Source of the DNA: JAJXXT01 sp963764465
Lineage (GTDB): Bacteria > Pseudomonadota > Alphaproteobacteria > Acetobacterales > Acetobacteraceae
Length of the DNA: 64,000 nt
Direction of reading: 5' to 3'
Assembly (NCBI GenBank): GCA_963764465.1
Contig: CAVXSO010000007.1
Coordinates: 744,001 to 808,000 of the forward strand
Shown here: positions 1 through 8,293 of the stretch, piece after piece
Position numbering within the stretch: the stretch's first letter is position 1
Layout of the letters: each line of letters starts with the position of its first letter
The notes under the pieces: model-generated
Database searches by the model: none
What the model was told of the DNA's origin: nothing
Seen by the model: the letters and a program-made list of their open reading frames with translations, nothing else
Position numbers and translations under genes: made by a program

Positions 1-421
1 CCACGAGCACGGCCTCGTTAGCCTGGATCTCGCTGTCGGGGTTGTTCAGCTTGTGGTAGGTCGCGCCCACACCCGACTCACTGCCGGTGCCCGGTCTTAC
101 GGTCAGCTGCGTCTGTGTATCCCCGTGATTGATATACTGACCCGACGAACTCACCGTGGTCGAAAACGCGGACAGAATCAGCGGCAGGCCACCCGTCCCG
201 GTGTCGGAGCTGAATGTCGCCTGGCCGTAATGAGTGGTATCCGGGCTGCAGCTGTGCCCACCGCACATGCCGGCGGCGTGCGGGCCCGTGACCGTGTTGA
301 CCTGGTAGGAATCGGTCCCCAGCGTCCACGTCACCGTGGGCGTTGCCATCGCCGGAGCCGCCGTCAGCGCGCCCAGCAAGAACGCGCCCGCGACAATCGT
401 GGTAGTCCGCAGCGCCGTCAT
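1..421 (-). CDS. Secreted protein of unknown function, N-terminal part only
   Basis: The frame runs off the left edge of the window, so only about 140 N-terminal residues are visible. It starts at ATG (419-421), with GAAGGA a few bases upstream as ribosome binding site. Residues 1-27 form a Sec signal peptide (MTALRTTTIVAGAFLLGAL, then a small-residue cleavage region ending AMA). The mature part is rich in Thr, Ser and Gly and has a close cysteine pair (MCGGHSCSP). This composition resembles exported surface or PEP-CTERM-type proteins, but the C-terminus that would show a sorting signal is missing. I do not recognise the family. A possible promoter lies at 481-508. Confidence 0.7.
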   Translation of the reverse strand, partial: MTALRTTTIVAGAFLLGALTAAPAMATPTVTWTLGTDSYQVNTVTGPHAAGMCGGHSCSPDTTHYGQATFSSDTGTGGLPLILSAFSTTVSSSGQYINHGDTQTQLTVRPGTGSESGVGATYHKLNNPDSEIQANEAVLV

Positions 422-480
422 GCCGTATGGTCCTTCGTCACCCTGAGGCGAGGTCTGGACACACCTTGCCTTGCAAGAAC

Positions 481-508
481 AGTTAACAGACCGCAACATT
501 GTTGTCAA
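481..508 (-). promoter_or_regulatory. Possible sigma-70 promoter for the secreted protein
   Basis: Read on the minus strand, a perfect TTGACA (503-508) is followed after 16 bases by TTAACT (481-486), a weak -10. It lies about 60 bases upstream of the ATG at 421 in the only AT-rich patch of the area. The -35 is convincing and the -10 is poor, so this is tentative. Confidence 0.4.
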
Positions 509-529
509 ATTGTTTTTTGAGGTTTATTT

Positions 530-1501
530 TTGAGACGTATTCGTTCTACGCTCGTGATCAACGCGTCCGAACCGGACATTTTCGCCATCACCAGGGACCA
601 GTGGCAGGCGGCGCACGCGCGCGCCGGCGAACCACCCGTCACGGCCACCTTCGCCACCCCGGGCCCCGGCATCGCGGCGGCGCTCGCGCAAGCCGACACG
701 ATCATCACCGGCCCCGCGATCATGGCCGGAATTCTCGACCAGGCGACGCCGCGACTGGATACCGTGTTCCTGACCGCGGCCGGCGTGGACGCCCTGGCCG
801 GCCGCGCCTGGCCGTCCGGCGTGCGGCTGCTCAACAACCGCGGCGTGCATGGCGCCAAGCTGCGCGACTACATGCTCTGGGCGCTGCTGGCGCTGCATCT
901 GCGCGCCCCGGCACTGGCGGAAAACCAGGCGGCACGGCGCTGGCAGCCGATCTACACGCCCGCCATCGCCGGCCGGCGGCTCACCGTGGTCGGCACCGGC
1001 GACCTCGGCGGCGCGGCGGCAAGCGCGGGGCGCGCGCTGGCCATGAGCGTCACCGGAATCAGCCGCCAGGGCCGGCCGCACCCGAACTGCGCCCGTGTCC
1101 TGCCGACCACGGCCCTGGACACCGCGCTGCCTGAAACCGACGCGCTGGTCCTGGCGTGCCCGCTGACCACGGCGACGCGCGGCCTGCTGGATGCACGGCG
1201 GCTCGCGCTGCTCCCCGCCGGTGCCCATGTGATCAATGTCGGCCGCGGCGCGCTGCTGGACCAGGCGGCACTGGTCGCGGCCCTGGCCGCGGGGCGGCTC
1301 GGCGGCGCCGTGCTCGACGTCACGACCCCGGAACCGGCGCCGGCCGGGGACGGGGTCTGGGCGGCGCCGAACCTCATCCTCACGCCGCATATCGCTGCCG
1401 ACGATCCGGTGACTTACAACGCCGCCTGCCTCGACCTGTTCTTCGCCACCGTGGAGCAGGCAAACCCGCCGAACCTGGTGGACCTGGCGCTGGGCTACTA
1501 G
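530..1501 (+). CDS. D-2-hydroxyacid dehydrogenase (NAD-binding)
   Basis: A 323-residue member of the D-isomer-specific 2-hydroxyacid dehydrogenase family, which reduces 2-oxoacids with NAD(P)H. The Rossmann loop GTGDLGG lies mid-protein. The three family catalytic residues are visible: Arg in NVGRGALLD, Glu in TTPEPAP, and His in LTPHIAADD. I chose the TTG start at 530 because TTGAGG (517-522) sits seven bases upstream; a GTG lies slightly downstream. The N-terminal substrate domain is poorly conserved, so the substrate is unknown. The gene ends in a 4-bp CTAG overlap with the convergent SDR gene. Confidence 0.85.
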   Translation: MRRIRSTLVINASEPDIFAITRDQWQAAHARAGEPPVTATFATPGPGIAAALAQADTIITGPAIMAGILDQATPRLDTVFLTAAGVDALAGRAWPSGVRLLNNRGVHGAKLRDYMLWALLALHLRAPALAENQAARRWQPIYTPAIAGRRLTVVGTGDLGGAAASAGRALAMSVTGISRQGRPHPNCARVLPTTALDTALPETDALVLACPLTTATRGLLDARRLALLPAGAHVINVGRGALLDQAALVAALAAGRLGGAVLDVTTPEPAPAGDGVWAAPNLILTPHIAADDPVTYNAACLDLFFATVEQANPPNLVDLALGY

Positions 1502-2262
1502 CCGCCGCCGCCGTTGATCGTGAGGATCGTCCCCGAGGTGTAGCCGCTGCGTGGCGAGGCGAGGAACGCCACCGCGGCCCCGATCTCCTCGGGCGTCGCG
1601 GCGCGGCCGAACGGCATCTTCGACAGCAGCTCGCGCCAGCGCTCGGGGTCGCCCAGCGTCTCCTGCGCGCGGCGGCGCTGCAGCATCTCCATCCGCGCCG
1701 TCGTCACCGGGCCCGGATTGATCCCGACCACGCGGATCCGGTCCGGGTGGCTGGCGCGGCCGAGGGCACGGGTGAACGCCATCAGCGAGGCATTGCCCGT
1801 GGCCCCCGCGATGTAGTTGGGGTCGAAGCTCTCCCCGGCGGCACCAATCACATTCACCACCACGCCGCCGCCCGCCTCGCGCATCGCGGGGTAGACCAGC
1901 CGCGTGAGGGAGATGAAGCCGAACACCTTGAGGTCCCACGCCGTGCGCCAAGTGGCGTTGTCCACCGCGAGCAGGTTGCCGGGCGGGATGGCGCCGGCGT
2001 TGTTCACCAGGATGTCCACTCGCCCCGCCGCATGGGCCAGCCGCTCCACCTCCTCCTGGCGGGAGAGATCGGCGGCGACGGTAAGGACCGAAACCTGCCG
2101 CCGCGCGCGCACCCGGTGCGCCGCCTCGTCCAGCGCCGCCTGGTCGCGTGCTGCCAGCACGAGATCCACGCCCTCGTCCGCCAGCGTCTCGGCCGCCGCG
2201 AGCCCGATGCCCTTGGAGCCACCGGTGATCAGCGCGCGCTTACCCGCCAGTTGCAGATCCAT
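1498..2262 (-). CDS. SDR-family oxidoreductase lacking the YxxxK lysine
   Basis: A 254-residue classical-length short-chain dehydrogenase/reductase. TGGSKGIG (residues 13-20) is the nucleotide-binding motif and NNAG (87-90) the central motif. The tyrosine at 150 sits in the expected place, but the segment reads YIAGATGNASLMAF, with Ala instead of Lys at +4. This also occurs in a subgroup of SDRs carrying a GNASLMAF-like motif, so the protein may use altered chemistry or be a non-standard reductase. GGGGAGGA precedes the ATG, an excellent ribosome binding site. Substrate unknown. Confidence 0.85.
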   Translation of the reverse strand: MDLQLAGKRALITGGSKGIGLAAAETLADEGVDLVLAARDQAALDEAAHRVRARRQVSVLTVAADLSRQEEVERLAHAAGRVDILVNNAGAIPPGNLLAVDNATWRTAWDLKVFGFISLTRLVYPAMREAGGGVVVNVIGAAGESFDPNYIAGATGNASLMAFTRALGRASHPDRIRVVGINPGPVTTARMEMLQRRRAQETLGDPERWRELLSKMPFGRAATPEEIGAAVAFLASPRSGYTSGTILTINGGGG

Positions 2263-2289
2263 ATTGTTTTCCTCCCCTAAAGGTCGTCG

Positions 2290-3030
2290 TCAGGCGGCGC
2301 GCTGCAGCCCCATCCGGCTCCGGCATGCCTCGCCGAAGGCGTGGAACAGCGCCATGCTGTCCGGGTTCTCCACCGCCTTGTATTCCGGGTGCCATTGCAC
2401 GCCGAACGCCCAGCCGCTTGCGGCGGCGACGCGCACGCCCTCGATCGTGCCATCAGGCGCCACCGCCTCGACGACGAGGCCCGGTGCCGGCCGGTCGATC
2501 GCCTGCTCGTGCAGCGAGTTCACCCGCGTGCTGCTGCGCCCGAGCAGCCAGGCGAGCTGGCCCGAGAGCGTGATCTCATGGCGCACCGCATACCGCTCGT
2601 CGAGCATAGAGCCGCGGCTGCGGTGATCGTCGCGGCCCGCCACCTCCTGGACCTGCTGCAACAGCGTACCGCCGAGTGCCACGTTCAGCTCCTGGATGCC
2701 GCGGCAAATGGCGAGCAGCGGCATGCCGCGACCGAGCGCCGCGGCAATCAACGGCAGCGTGGTCGCGTCGCGCGCGGGGTCGTGCTTGCCGGGGGTCAGG
2801 TCGCGCAGATCGCCGTAGCGCGCGGGCTCCACGTTGGAGGGGCTGCCGGACAGCACGATGCCGTCCAGCCGGTCGAGTGCTGCCAGCATTGCCTCGCCCA
2901 CCGGCGGAAGCAGCACCGGCGTGCAGCCGGCGGCGGCCAGCACCGCCTCGGCATAGCGCGCGGGGGTGGAATGGCTCGGCGTGCCGTTGATCTCGCGAGC
3001 GCAGACGGGAATGCCGACCAGTGGGGACAT
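2290..3030 (-). CDS. Gamma-glutamyl-gamma-aminobutyrate hydrolase family protein (peptidase C26)
   Basis: A 246-residue class I glutamine-amidotransferase-like hydrolase, PuuD type. The nucleophile elbow is PLLAICRGIQELN, with Cys inside CRG; the catalytic His-Glu lies in FGVQWHPEY near the C-terminus. An N-terminal GIPVC strand and the LSGSPSNV segment match the family. PuuD enzymes release glutamate from gamma-glutamyl-GABA in putrescine breakdown, but no other puu genes are nearby, so the substrate is unproven. It lies 27 bases upstream of the SDR gene on the same strand and may be co-transcribed. Confidence 0.85.
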   Translation of the reverse strand: MSPLVGIPVCAREINGTPSHSTPARYAEAVLAAAGCTPVLLPPVGEAMLAALDRLDGIVLSGSPSNVEPARYGDLRDLTPGKHDPARDATTLPLIAAALGRGMPLLAICRGIQELNVALGGTLLQQVQEVAGRDDHRSRGSMLDERYAVRHEITLSGQLAWLLGRSSTRVNSLHEQAIDRPAPGLVVEAVAPDGTIEGVRVAAASGWAFGVQWHPEYKAVENPDSMALFHAFGEACRSRMGLQRAA

Positions 3031-3084
3031 GCGGATACCTCGGGAAGGACGTGGCGCCAGGAACGCGGGCCTGGCATCAGGCGC

Positions 3085-4263
3085 CTACCATTGGGAGCGC
3101 GGCCTGGCGAGATCGCACAGCACGGCGGCGGCACCGCCAACCACCATCAGCGCCGCCATCGGCCGCGCGGTGCCGTCCGCCAGCAGCCCGACCGCGAGGC
3201 CGCTGACGGCGCCGAAGACGAACTGCATCGTGCCCATCAGCGCCGAGGCGGTGCCGGCATGCGGCCCATGCCGGGCCAGCGCGCCAACCGTGGCGTTGGG
3301 CGTGATGAAGCCCTGCGTCCCCATGATGCAGAACAGCGGAATCGCGATGGCGTACCAGGCGCCGGGACGCAGCAGGGCGATCAATAGCAGCGCGACCGCC
3401 ACGAGGAGAAAGGCGCGCGTGGCTACGCGCACCACGCGGCGCGGGCCGAACCGTACCAGCAGGCCGGGATTGAGCTGCGAACCGCCGATATAGGCGGCGG
3501 CACAGATCCCGAAAAGCATGCCGTAGACCGGCGGTGGCAGGTGGTAGATGTCGATGAAGACCGGGGGCGAGCCGCCCAGATAGGCGAACATGGCGAACAG
3601 CGTCGCACTTCCCATCAGCGCGTGGCTGATGAAGCCGCGCTCGCCCAGGATGGCGCCGAAGCGCGCCACCTGCGCGCCGGGCGAAAGCCGCGTGCGCCGG
3701 TCCTCCGGCAGCGTCTCCGGCAGCAGCAGCGCCACCGCCAGCGTGCCGATGGCGCCATAGGCGGTGCAGACCCAGAAAATGAGGTGCCAGTCGCCCACGG
3801 TCAGGATCAGCCCACCCATGGTCGGCGCGAGGATCGGCGCCACGCCCATGATCAGCATCAGCCGGCTCATCATCCGCGCCGCCGCCAGGCCCTCGGCCAG
3901 GTCGCGGACGATGGCGCGGCTCAGCACCATGCCGGCCGAACCGCCCACACCCTCGAGAAGCCGGAACGCCGCCAGCAGGCCGAGGCTGGGCGCCAGCGCG
4001 CAGCCGGCAGAAGCAAGCGTGTAGATGAACATGCCCACCAGCAGGGGGCGGCGGCGGCCGAAGCGGTCCGCCAGCATGCCCTGGCTGATCTGCCCCACGG
4101 CCAGGCCCACGAACCAGGTGGCGAGCGTGAACTGCGCCGAACCGGGCTCGCCGCCATAGGTCGCCTCGATCGCCGGGAAGGCGGGGAGGTACATGTCGGT
4201 CGAGATCGGGCCGACCGCGGAGAGAAAGCCGAGAAGCAGGGGCAGCCAGGGGGGCATGCGCAT
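3085..4263 (-). CDS. Bcr/CflA-family multidrug efflux MFS transporter
   Basis: About 392 residues with twelve predicted membrane helices. The start MRMPPWLPLLLGFLSAVGPI leads into STDMYLPAFP, the hallmark of the drug:H+ antiporter-1 Bcr/CflA subfamily. The helix 2-3 loop motif DRFGRRRPLL (motif A) and a helix-5 segment with VLSRAIVRDLAEG are present. I start it at ATG 4261-4263; an open frame extends further upstream but looks non-coding. It probably exports small drugs such as bicyclomycin- or chloramphenicol-like compounds. The stop is about 54 bases from the start of the C26 hydrolase gene, so the two could be one unit. Confidence 0.88.
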   Translation of the reverse strand: MRMPPWLPLLLGFLSAVGPISTDMYLPAFPAIEATYGGEPGSAQFTLATWFVGLAVGQISQGMLADRFGRRRPLLVGMFIYTLASAGCALAPSLGLLAAFRLLEGVGGSAGMVLSRAIVRDLAEGLAAARMMSRLMLIMGVAPILAPTMGGLILTVGDWHLIFWVCTAYGAIGTLAVALLLPETLPEDRRTRLSPGAQVARFGAILGERGFISHALMGSATLFAMFAYLGGSPPVFIDIYHLPPPVYGMLFGICAAAYIGGSQLNPGLLVRFGPRRVVRVATRAFLLVAVALLLIALLRPGAWYAIAIPLFCIMGTQGFITPNATVGALARHGPHAGTASALMGTMQFVFGAVSGLAVGLLADGTARPMAALMVVGGAAAVLCDLARPRSQW

Positions 4264-4323
4264 TGCCCGCTTGTCGCCGATTTTGCTGCGGTTGCGAACA
4301 TCAAACCCTGGCCCCCAGCCCTG

Positions 4324-4342
4324 CGCCGCCCTCTGGGCGGCG
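4324..4342. repeat. Short GC-rich hairpin between MFS and apaG
   Basis: A perfect 8-bp inverted repeat (CGCCGCCC, loop TCT, GGGCGGCG) in the 224-bp gap between the divergent MFS and apaG genes. The rest of the gap shows no gene. It has no T-run, so it is not an intrinsic terminator on either strand. It resembles the 9-bp/3-nt palindromes elsewhere in the window in geometry, but not clearly in flanks. Confidence 0.45.
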
Positions 4343-4487
4343 GCGCCACCACGCGCCGACCGCCGCGGGCTTGCGACATACGGGCAGGCGACTTCCGGCT
4401 GGGCGCTTCGGATCGAGCGTGAACGCAGGTCTGGCATCCGCGGTGGCGCACGCGCTATGGGTTTCGCGCCTGCGACGGAAAACGGCA

Positions 4488-4892
4488 ATGACTGGCGACT
4501 ATTCCGCGACCACACGCGGCATCCGCGTGAGCGTCCGCTCCTTCTACCTGGCTGACCAGTCCAACCCGGACGAGCGCAAATTCGTCTGGGCCTACCGCAT
4601 CCGTATCGAGAACACCGGGCAGGAAACGGTGCAGCTCCTGCGCCGGACCTGGGAGATCACCGATGCGACCGGGCATACGCTGCGCGTCGAGGGGCCAGGC
4701 GTCGTCGGCGAGCGGCCGGTGCTCGATCCCGGCGAGAGCTTCGAATACACCTCGGGCACGCCGCTGGAGACGGCCTCGGGCTTCATGGTCGGGCGCTACC
4801 ACATGGTGGTGAGCGAGACCGGCGAGGCGTTCGACGTGGCGATCCCCGCCTTCAGCCTTGACAGCCCGCACCAGGACAGCCGGCTGCACTAG
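4488..4892 (+). CDS. apaG: ApaG domain protein
   Basis: A 134-residue protein, the usual ApaG length. The single ApaG fold is shown by ATTRGIRVSVRSFYL, FVWAYRIRIENTG, LLRRTWEITDATG, GVVGERPVLDPGESFEYTSG and GFMVGRYHM. In enterobacteria ApaG is linked to cobalt and magnesium resistance and sits beside ApaH; its biochemical role is still unclear. I start it at ATG 4488, after GACGGAAAA; the open frame upstream is not conserved. It lies 74 bases ahead of folE on the same strand. Confidence 0.9.
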   Translation: MTGDYSATTRGIRVSVRSFYLADQSNPDERKFVWAYRIRIENTGQETVQLLRRTWEITDATGHTLRVEGPGVVGERPVLDPGESFEYTSGTPLETASGFMVGRYHMVVSETGEAFDVAIPAFSLDSPHQDSRLH

Positions 4893-4966
4893 CTGCATTG
4901 GGCCGGGTTGGCACCGGCCGCACCCGCCCCATATGGTCCGGTGAACAGAGATCAGGAACCGCGACG

Positions 4967-5587
4967 GTGAACATCCCGCCACCGAAATCCCTGCTCGCCG
5001 CGGCAACCCGCCCCTCGCGCGAGGAGGCGGAGGAGGCCGTGCGCACCCTGTTGCGCTGGGCCGGCGACGATCCCGCGCGCGAGGGCCTGGCGGAAACACC
5101 CGCCCGCGTCACGCGCGCCTACGAGGAGTTCTTCCGCGGCTATTCCGAGGATCCTGTCAGCCTGCTCGAGACCACGTTCGAGGAGACCGACGGCTACGAC
5201 GAGATCGTACTGCTGCGCGACATCCGCGTGGAAAGCACATGCGAGCACCACATGGCGCCGATCATCGGCCACGCGCATGTCGCCTACCTGCCGCACCATC
5301 GCGTCGTCGGCATTTCCAAGCTGGCCCGCGTGGTCGATGCCTATGCGAAACGGCTGCAGATCCAGGAGAAGATGACGGCGCAAATCGCCAACACCATCGC
5401 CGAGGTACTGCAGCCACGCGGTGTTGCCGTCATCGTCGAGGCGCAGCACCAGTGCATGACCACGCGCGGCGTGCACAAGCCCGGCACGATGCTGGTGACC
5501 TCGCGCATGCTCGGCGCCTTCCGCGACAACCCGGACACGCGCAAGGAACTGATGGCGATGCTGCGCGCGGCGCCGCACGCTGGCTAG
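4967..5587 (+). CDS. folE: GTP cyclohydrolase I
   Basis: A 206-residue enzyme that converts GTP to 7,8-dihydroneopterin triphosphate, the first step of folate and pterin synthesis. The zinc and active-site signatures are visible: STCEHHMAPIIGHAHVAYLP, ISKLARVVDAYAKRLQ and QHQCMTTRG. Start chosen at GTG 4967 because AGGAA lies about ten bases upstream and the sequence before it is not conserved. It probably shares a transcript with apaG and the following acetyltransferase. It complements folC at 48.2 kb. Confidence 0.95.
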   Translation: MNIPPPKSLLAAATRPSREEAEEAVRTLLRWAGDDPAREGLAETPARVTRAYEEFFRGYSEDPVSLLETTFEETDGYDEIVLLRDIRVESTCEHHMAPIIGHAHVAYLPHHRVVGISKLARVVDAYAKRLQIQEKMTAQIANTIAEVLQPRGVAVIVEAQHQCMTTRGVHKPGTMLVTSRMLGAFRDNPDTRKELMAMLRAAPHAG

Positions 5588-5639
5588 CAGGCGGCGCGAG
5601 GGCGGCGAAGCCCGCCGCGTCAACGCGGCGTGCAGCCCC

Positions 5640-6419
5640 CTGACGCCAACCGCGATCGAGCGCGACCTGCGCCGGCTCGGCCTGCGGCCCGGCAGCGTGG
5701 TTCTCGTCCACACCTCCCTCTCCTCGCTCGGCTGGGTCGCCGGCGGCGCGCAATCGGTGATCGAGGCGCTGCTCGGCGTGCTGGGACCAGAGGGCACGCT
5801 GGCGATGCCGGCGCATACCGGGCAGCTCAGCGATCCAGCCACCTGGCGCAATCCGCCGGTTCCCGCGGACTGGCATCGCGCAATCCGCGCCGGCATGCCG
5901 GCCTTCGATCCCGCGCGCACACCCTCGCGCAACATGGGCGCGGTGGCCGAGCTGTTCCGCACCTGGCCCGGCACACGACGCAGCTTCCATCCGCTCGGCT
6001 CGATGACCGCGCTCGGCCCCGGCGCGCGGCGGATCACGGCGCGCCAGGCGCTCAACGACCCGTTCGGCGCCGCGGGTCCGCTCGGCGCGCTGCACCGGCT
6101 GGACGCCAGTGTCCTGCTGCTCGGCGTCGGCTGGGATCGCTGCACGGCGCTGCACCTCGCCGAGCGCCTCGCCTGGCCGGATGAGGCGCGGGAACGGCAG
6201 GGCGCGCCGATGCTGGTGGACGGGCGCCGGCGTTGGGTGCGCTACACGATGCCCGCGCACCGCTCGCGCGATTTCCCGGCCGCCGGCAAACGGCTCGAGG
6301 CGGCTGGCGCCGTTCGCGTCGGCAAGATCGGCGCCGCGGCGGCGCGGCTGGTGTCGTTACGCCTTGCGGTCGATACGACGGCCGCGCACTGGCGCGCCGC
6401 TACACCGCGCGCGCGATGA
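5640..6419 (+). CDS. Aminoglycoside N(3)-acetyltransferase-like protein, start codon unclear
   Basis: An AAC(3)/YokD-family acetyl-CoA transferase of about 260 residues. Family segments include VLVHTSLSSLGWVAGG, GPEGTLAMPAHT, FHPLGSMTALGPGAR and LLLGVGWDRCTALHLAE. Chromosomal members need not act on antibiotics. The conserved region begins at CTG 5640 (LTPTAIERDLRRLGLRPGS), but no ATG, GTG or TTG precedes it in this frame. The first canonical start is GTG 5697, which would remove conserved residues. A GTG at 5630 lies in another frame and would join if the CCCCC run at 5636-5640 had one C fewer, so an indel or a CTG start is likely. It overlaps the convergent methyltransferase by 20 bp. Confidence 0.75.
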   Translation: MTPTAIERDLRRLGLRPGSVVLVHTSLSSLGWVAGGAQSVIEALLGVLGPEGTLAMPAHTGQLSDPATWRNPPVPADWHRAIRAGMPAFDPARTPSRNMGAVAELFRTWPGTRRSFHPLGSMTALGPGARRITARQALNDPFGAAGPLGALHRLDASVLLLGVGWDRCTALHLAERLAWPDEARERQGAPMLVDGRRRWVRYTMPAHRSRDFPAAGKRLEAAGAVRVGKIGAAAARLVSLRLAVDTTAAHWRAATPRAR

Positions 6420-7224
6420 TTTCAGTCGGCACGATCACTCCGTCCTCCACACCGCCGAGCATGTTCGCGACCTTCGCGCGCGTCGCCTCTCCCATGACGA
6501 GATGCAGGCTGAGCGGCGGCGGACCGCCCTGCGCGGCGGCGCGCATGCGAGCGAAGAATGTGTCCGCGAGGTCGCGCCGGCTTCGCGCCTGCGCCACCTC
6601 GAACCCGGCCTCGGCCAGGCGCGCGCGATAGGCCGAGGCAGGCTCGACGAAACTCGCGGCCGCCGTCGTCGCCCAGGGCAAGGGATAGGTCAGCTCACCC
6701 GCGGCCTCGGCCATGATGTCGTAGATCGCGAAGAACCCGCCGGGCTTGAGCACGCGGCGCACGCTCCGGAACAGCGCCGCCTTGTCGGCAACGTTCATGC
6801 CGACATGCAGCATCGTGGCCCCGTCGAACGAGCCCCCCGGGAATGGCAGTGAAAGCGCGCTGCCCTGCACGTAGCGCACGCGATCCGCGAGGCCGACGCG
6901 CGCGGCCAGCGTGTTGGCCACGGCAACATATTCCGCGGTCAGATCGATACCGGTCACATCGCAGGCATGGCGCGCGGCGAGAAACCGCGCGGCACCACCG
7001 AGGCCGGAGCCGATATCGAGCAGCTTCAACCCCGGCGCCAGCGGCAGCCCCGCCGCGAGCTCCTCCGTGGCCTGGCGCCCGCCGATATGGAACTCGTCAA
7101 CGGGTGCGAGGTCATCGGCCGTGAGGCGCGCGGGATCCTTTCCCGCGGCGGCGAGACCGGCGAGGATCGCGGCCTCCAGGCGGCCGTGCGCGTAGTGGCC
7201 AGCGACGATCGTTTCGATATTCAT
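6400..7224 (-). CDS. Class I SAM-dependent methyltransferase
   Basis: A 274-residue soluble methyltransferase. The SAM-binding motif I is LLDIGSGLGGAARFLA; the acidic loop is VTGIDLTAEYV; the post-motifs SFDGATMLHVGMNV and RVLKPGGFFAIYDIM follow in the right order. The layout resembles UbiE/sarcosine-dimethylglycine methyltransferases, but the acceptor cannot be assigned. Start at ATG 7224, with GGGAGGAA just upstream; the longer frame before it is not coding-like. It follows recR by 41 bases on the same strand. Confidence 0.85.
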   Translation of the reverse strand: MNIETIVAGHYAHGRLEAAILAGLAAAGKDPARLTADDLAPVDEFHIGGRQATEELAAGLPLAPGLKLLDIGSGLGGAARFLAARHACDVTGIDLTAEYVAVANTLAARVGLADRVRYVQGSALSLPFPGGSFDGATMLHVGMNVADKAALFRSVRRVLKPGGFFAIYDIMAEAAGELTYPLPWATTAAASFVEPASAYRARLAEAGFEVAQARSRRDLADTFFARMRAAAQGGPPPLSLHLVMGEATRAKVANMLGGVEDGVIVPTEIIARAV

Positions 7225-7265
7225 ACGTTCCTCCCTGATGTCGTGTCGCCAGCAAGCAGGCGGCG

Positions 7266-7859
7266 TCAGCCCACGGGACGGCGAGCCTTCAGCGCGGTCG
7301 CGAGCGTGCCGTCGTCGAGAATGTCGAGACTGCCGCCAATCGGCACGCCATGCGCAAGCCTGGTCACGGCAATGCCGGACTGGGCGAGTTTTTCCGCCAG
7401 CCAATGCGTCGTCGCCGCGCCATCCACCGTCGCCGGAAGCGCGAGGATGATTTCGCGCACGGCACCATCCAGCCGGCGCAGCAGCAGCGAGAGGTCGATG
7501 TCGTCGGGCGTGACCCCTCCCAGCGCCGAGAGCGTGGCGCCGAGCACATGATACAACCCGTGATGCGTACGCGTGCGCTCCAGCGCCCAGAGATCGGAAA
7601 CCGTCTCCACCACGCAGACAAGACCGCGGTCACGCGAGTTGTCGGCACAGACCATGCACGGATTGCGCGTATCGAGGTTCCCGCAGGTACTGCATGCGGA
7701 AACCGCGCGAGCCGCCGCAGTGAGTGCCGTGGCAAGCGGCAGCATGCGCGTCTCGGGCTCGGCCAGCATCCTGAGCGCGGCACGCCGTGCGCTGCGCGGG
7801 CCCATGCCCGGCAACCTGGCCAACAGCGCGATCAGACGTTCGACTTCCGGTCCACCCAT
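7266..7859 (-). CDS. recR: Recombination mediator RecR
   Basis: A 197-residue protein of the RecFOR gap-repair pathway, which helps load RecA on SSB-coated DNA. Order: N-terminal helix-hairpin-helix (LARLPGMGPRSARRAALRML), the C4 zinc finger CSTCGNLDTRNPCMVC, and the Toprim domain (VCVVETVSDLWALERT). Length is normal for the family. It closes the classical dnaX-ybaB-recR unit, but a 97-bp gap holding a palindromic repeat separates it from ybaB. Confidence 0.95.
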   Translation of the reverse strand: MGGPEVERLIALLARLPGMGPRSARRAALRMLAEPETRMLPLATALTAAARAVSACSTCGNLDTRNPCMVCADNSRDRGLVCVVETVSDLWALERTRTHHGLYHVLGATLSALGGVTPDDIDLSLLLRRLDGAVREIILALPATVDGAATTHWLAEKLAQSGIAVTRLAHGVPIGGSLDILDDGTLATALKARRPVG

Positions 7860-7897
7860 CGTACATCCAAAGAAAACGCGGGCCCTGCCCGCACCCG

Positions 7898-7918
7898 CCA
7901 GGGACCTCTGGTCCCTGG
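7898..7918. repeat. 21-bp palindrome, family copy A (ybaB-recR gap)
   Basis: CCAGGGACC, loop TCT, GGTCCCTGG: a perfect 9-bp stem. It is preceded by TGCCCGCACCC and followed by ACCC, flanks it shares almost exactly with copy D at 62512-62532. No T-run follows. It is a candidate REP-like element or transcript-processing site within the dnaX-ybaB-recR unit. Confidence 0.75.
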
Positions 7919-7956
7919 ACCCGATAAATGGGGTCTGCGGGCCTGAGGCCCCAGCC

Positions 7957-8280
7957 TTAGAATGGCAATTTCATTCCGGCGGGCAGTTCGATGCCGCCGG
8001 TCACGGAGCGCATTTCTTCCGCCGCCAGCGCCTCCATCTTGCGCCGTGCGTCGGCATGCGCGGCGACGATGAGGTCGCTCAGCATCTCCGTCTCCGCCGG
8101 ATCGACGAGCTTCGGGTCGATGCGGATGCCGCGCATCTCGCCCTTGCCGGAGAGCGTGACCACCACCATGCCGGCGCCGGACGAGCCCTCCACCGTCGCG
8201 GCGGCAAGGCGCTCCTGCATCGTCTCCATCGTCTTCTGCATCTGGGCGGCCTGCTTCATCAGGCCGGCGAGATTCTTCAT
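7957..8280 (-). CDS. ybaB: YbaB/EbfC nucleoid-associated protein
   Basis: A 107-residue DNA-binding protein that forms dimers and coats DNA. The family pattern is complete: MKNLAGLMKQAAQMQKTMET, VEGSSGAGMVVVTLSGKGEM, IRIDPKLV and DLIVAAHADARRKMEALAAE. ATG 8280 is preceded by GGAGGA at good spacing. It starts 13 bases after the dnaX stop and is surely co-transcribed with it. The long open frame upstream of the start is the dnaX tail in another frame. Confidence 0.93.
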   Translation of the reverse strand: MKNLAGLMKQAAQMQKTMETMQERLAAATVEGSSGAGMVVVTLSGKGEMRGIRIDPKLVDPAETEMLSDLIVAAHADARRKMEALAAEEMRSVTGGIELPAGMKLPF

Positions 8281-8293
8281 GGATCCTCCGTCT

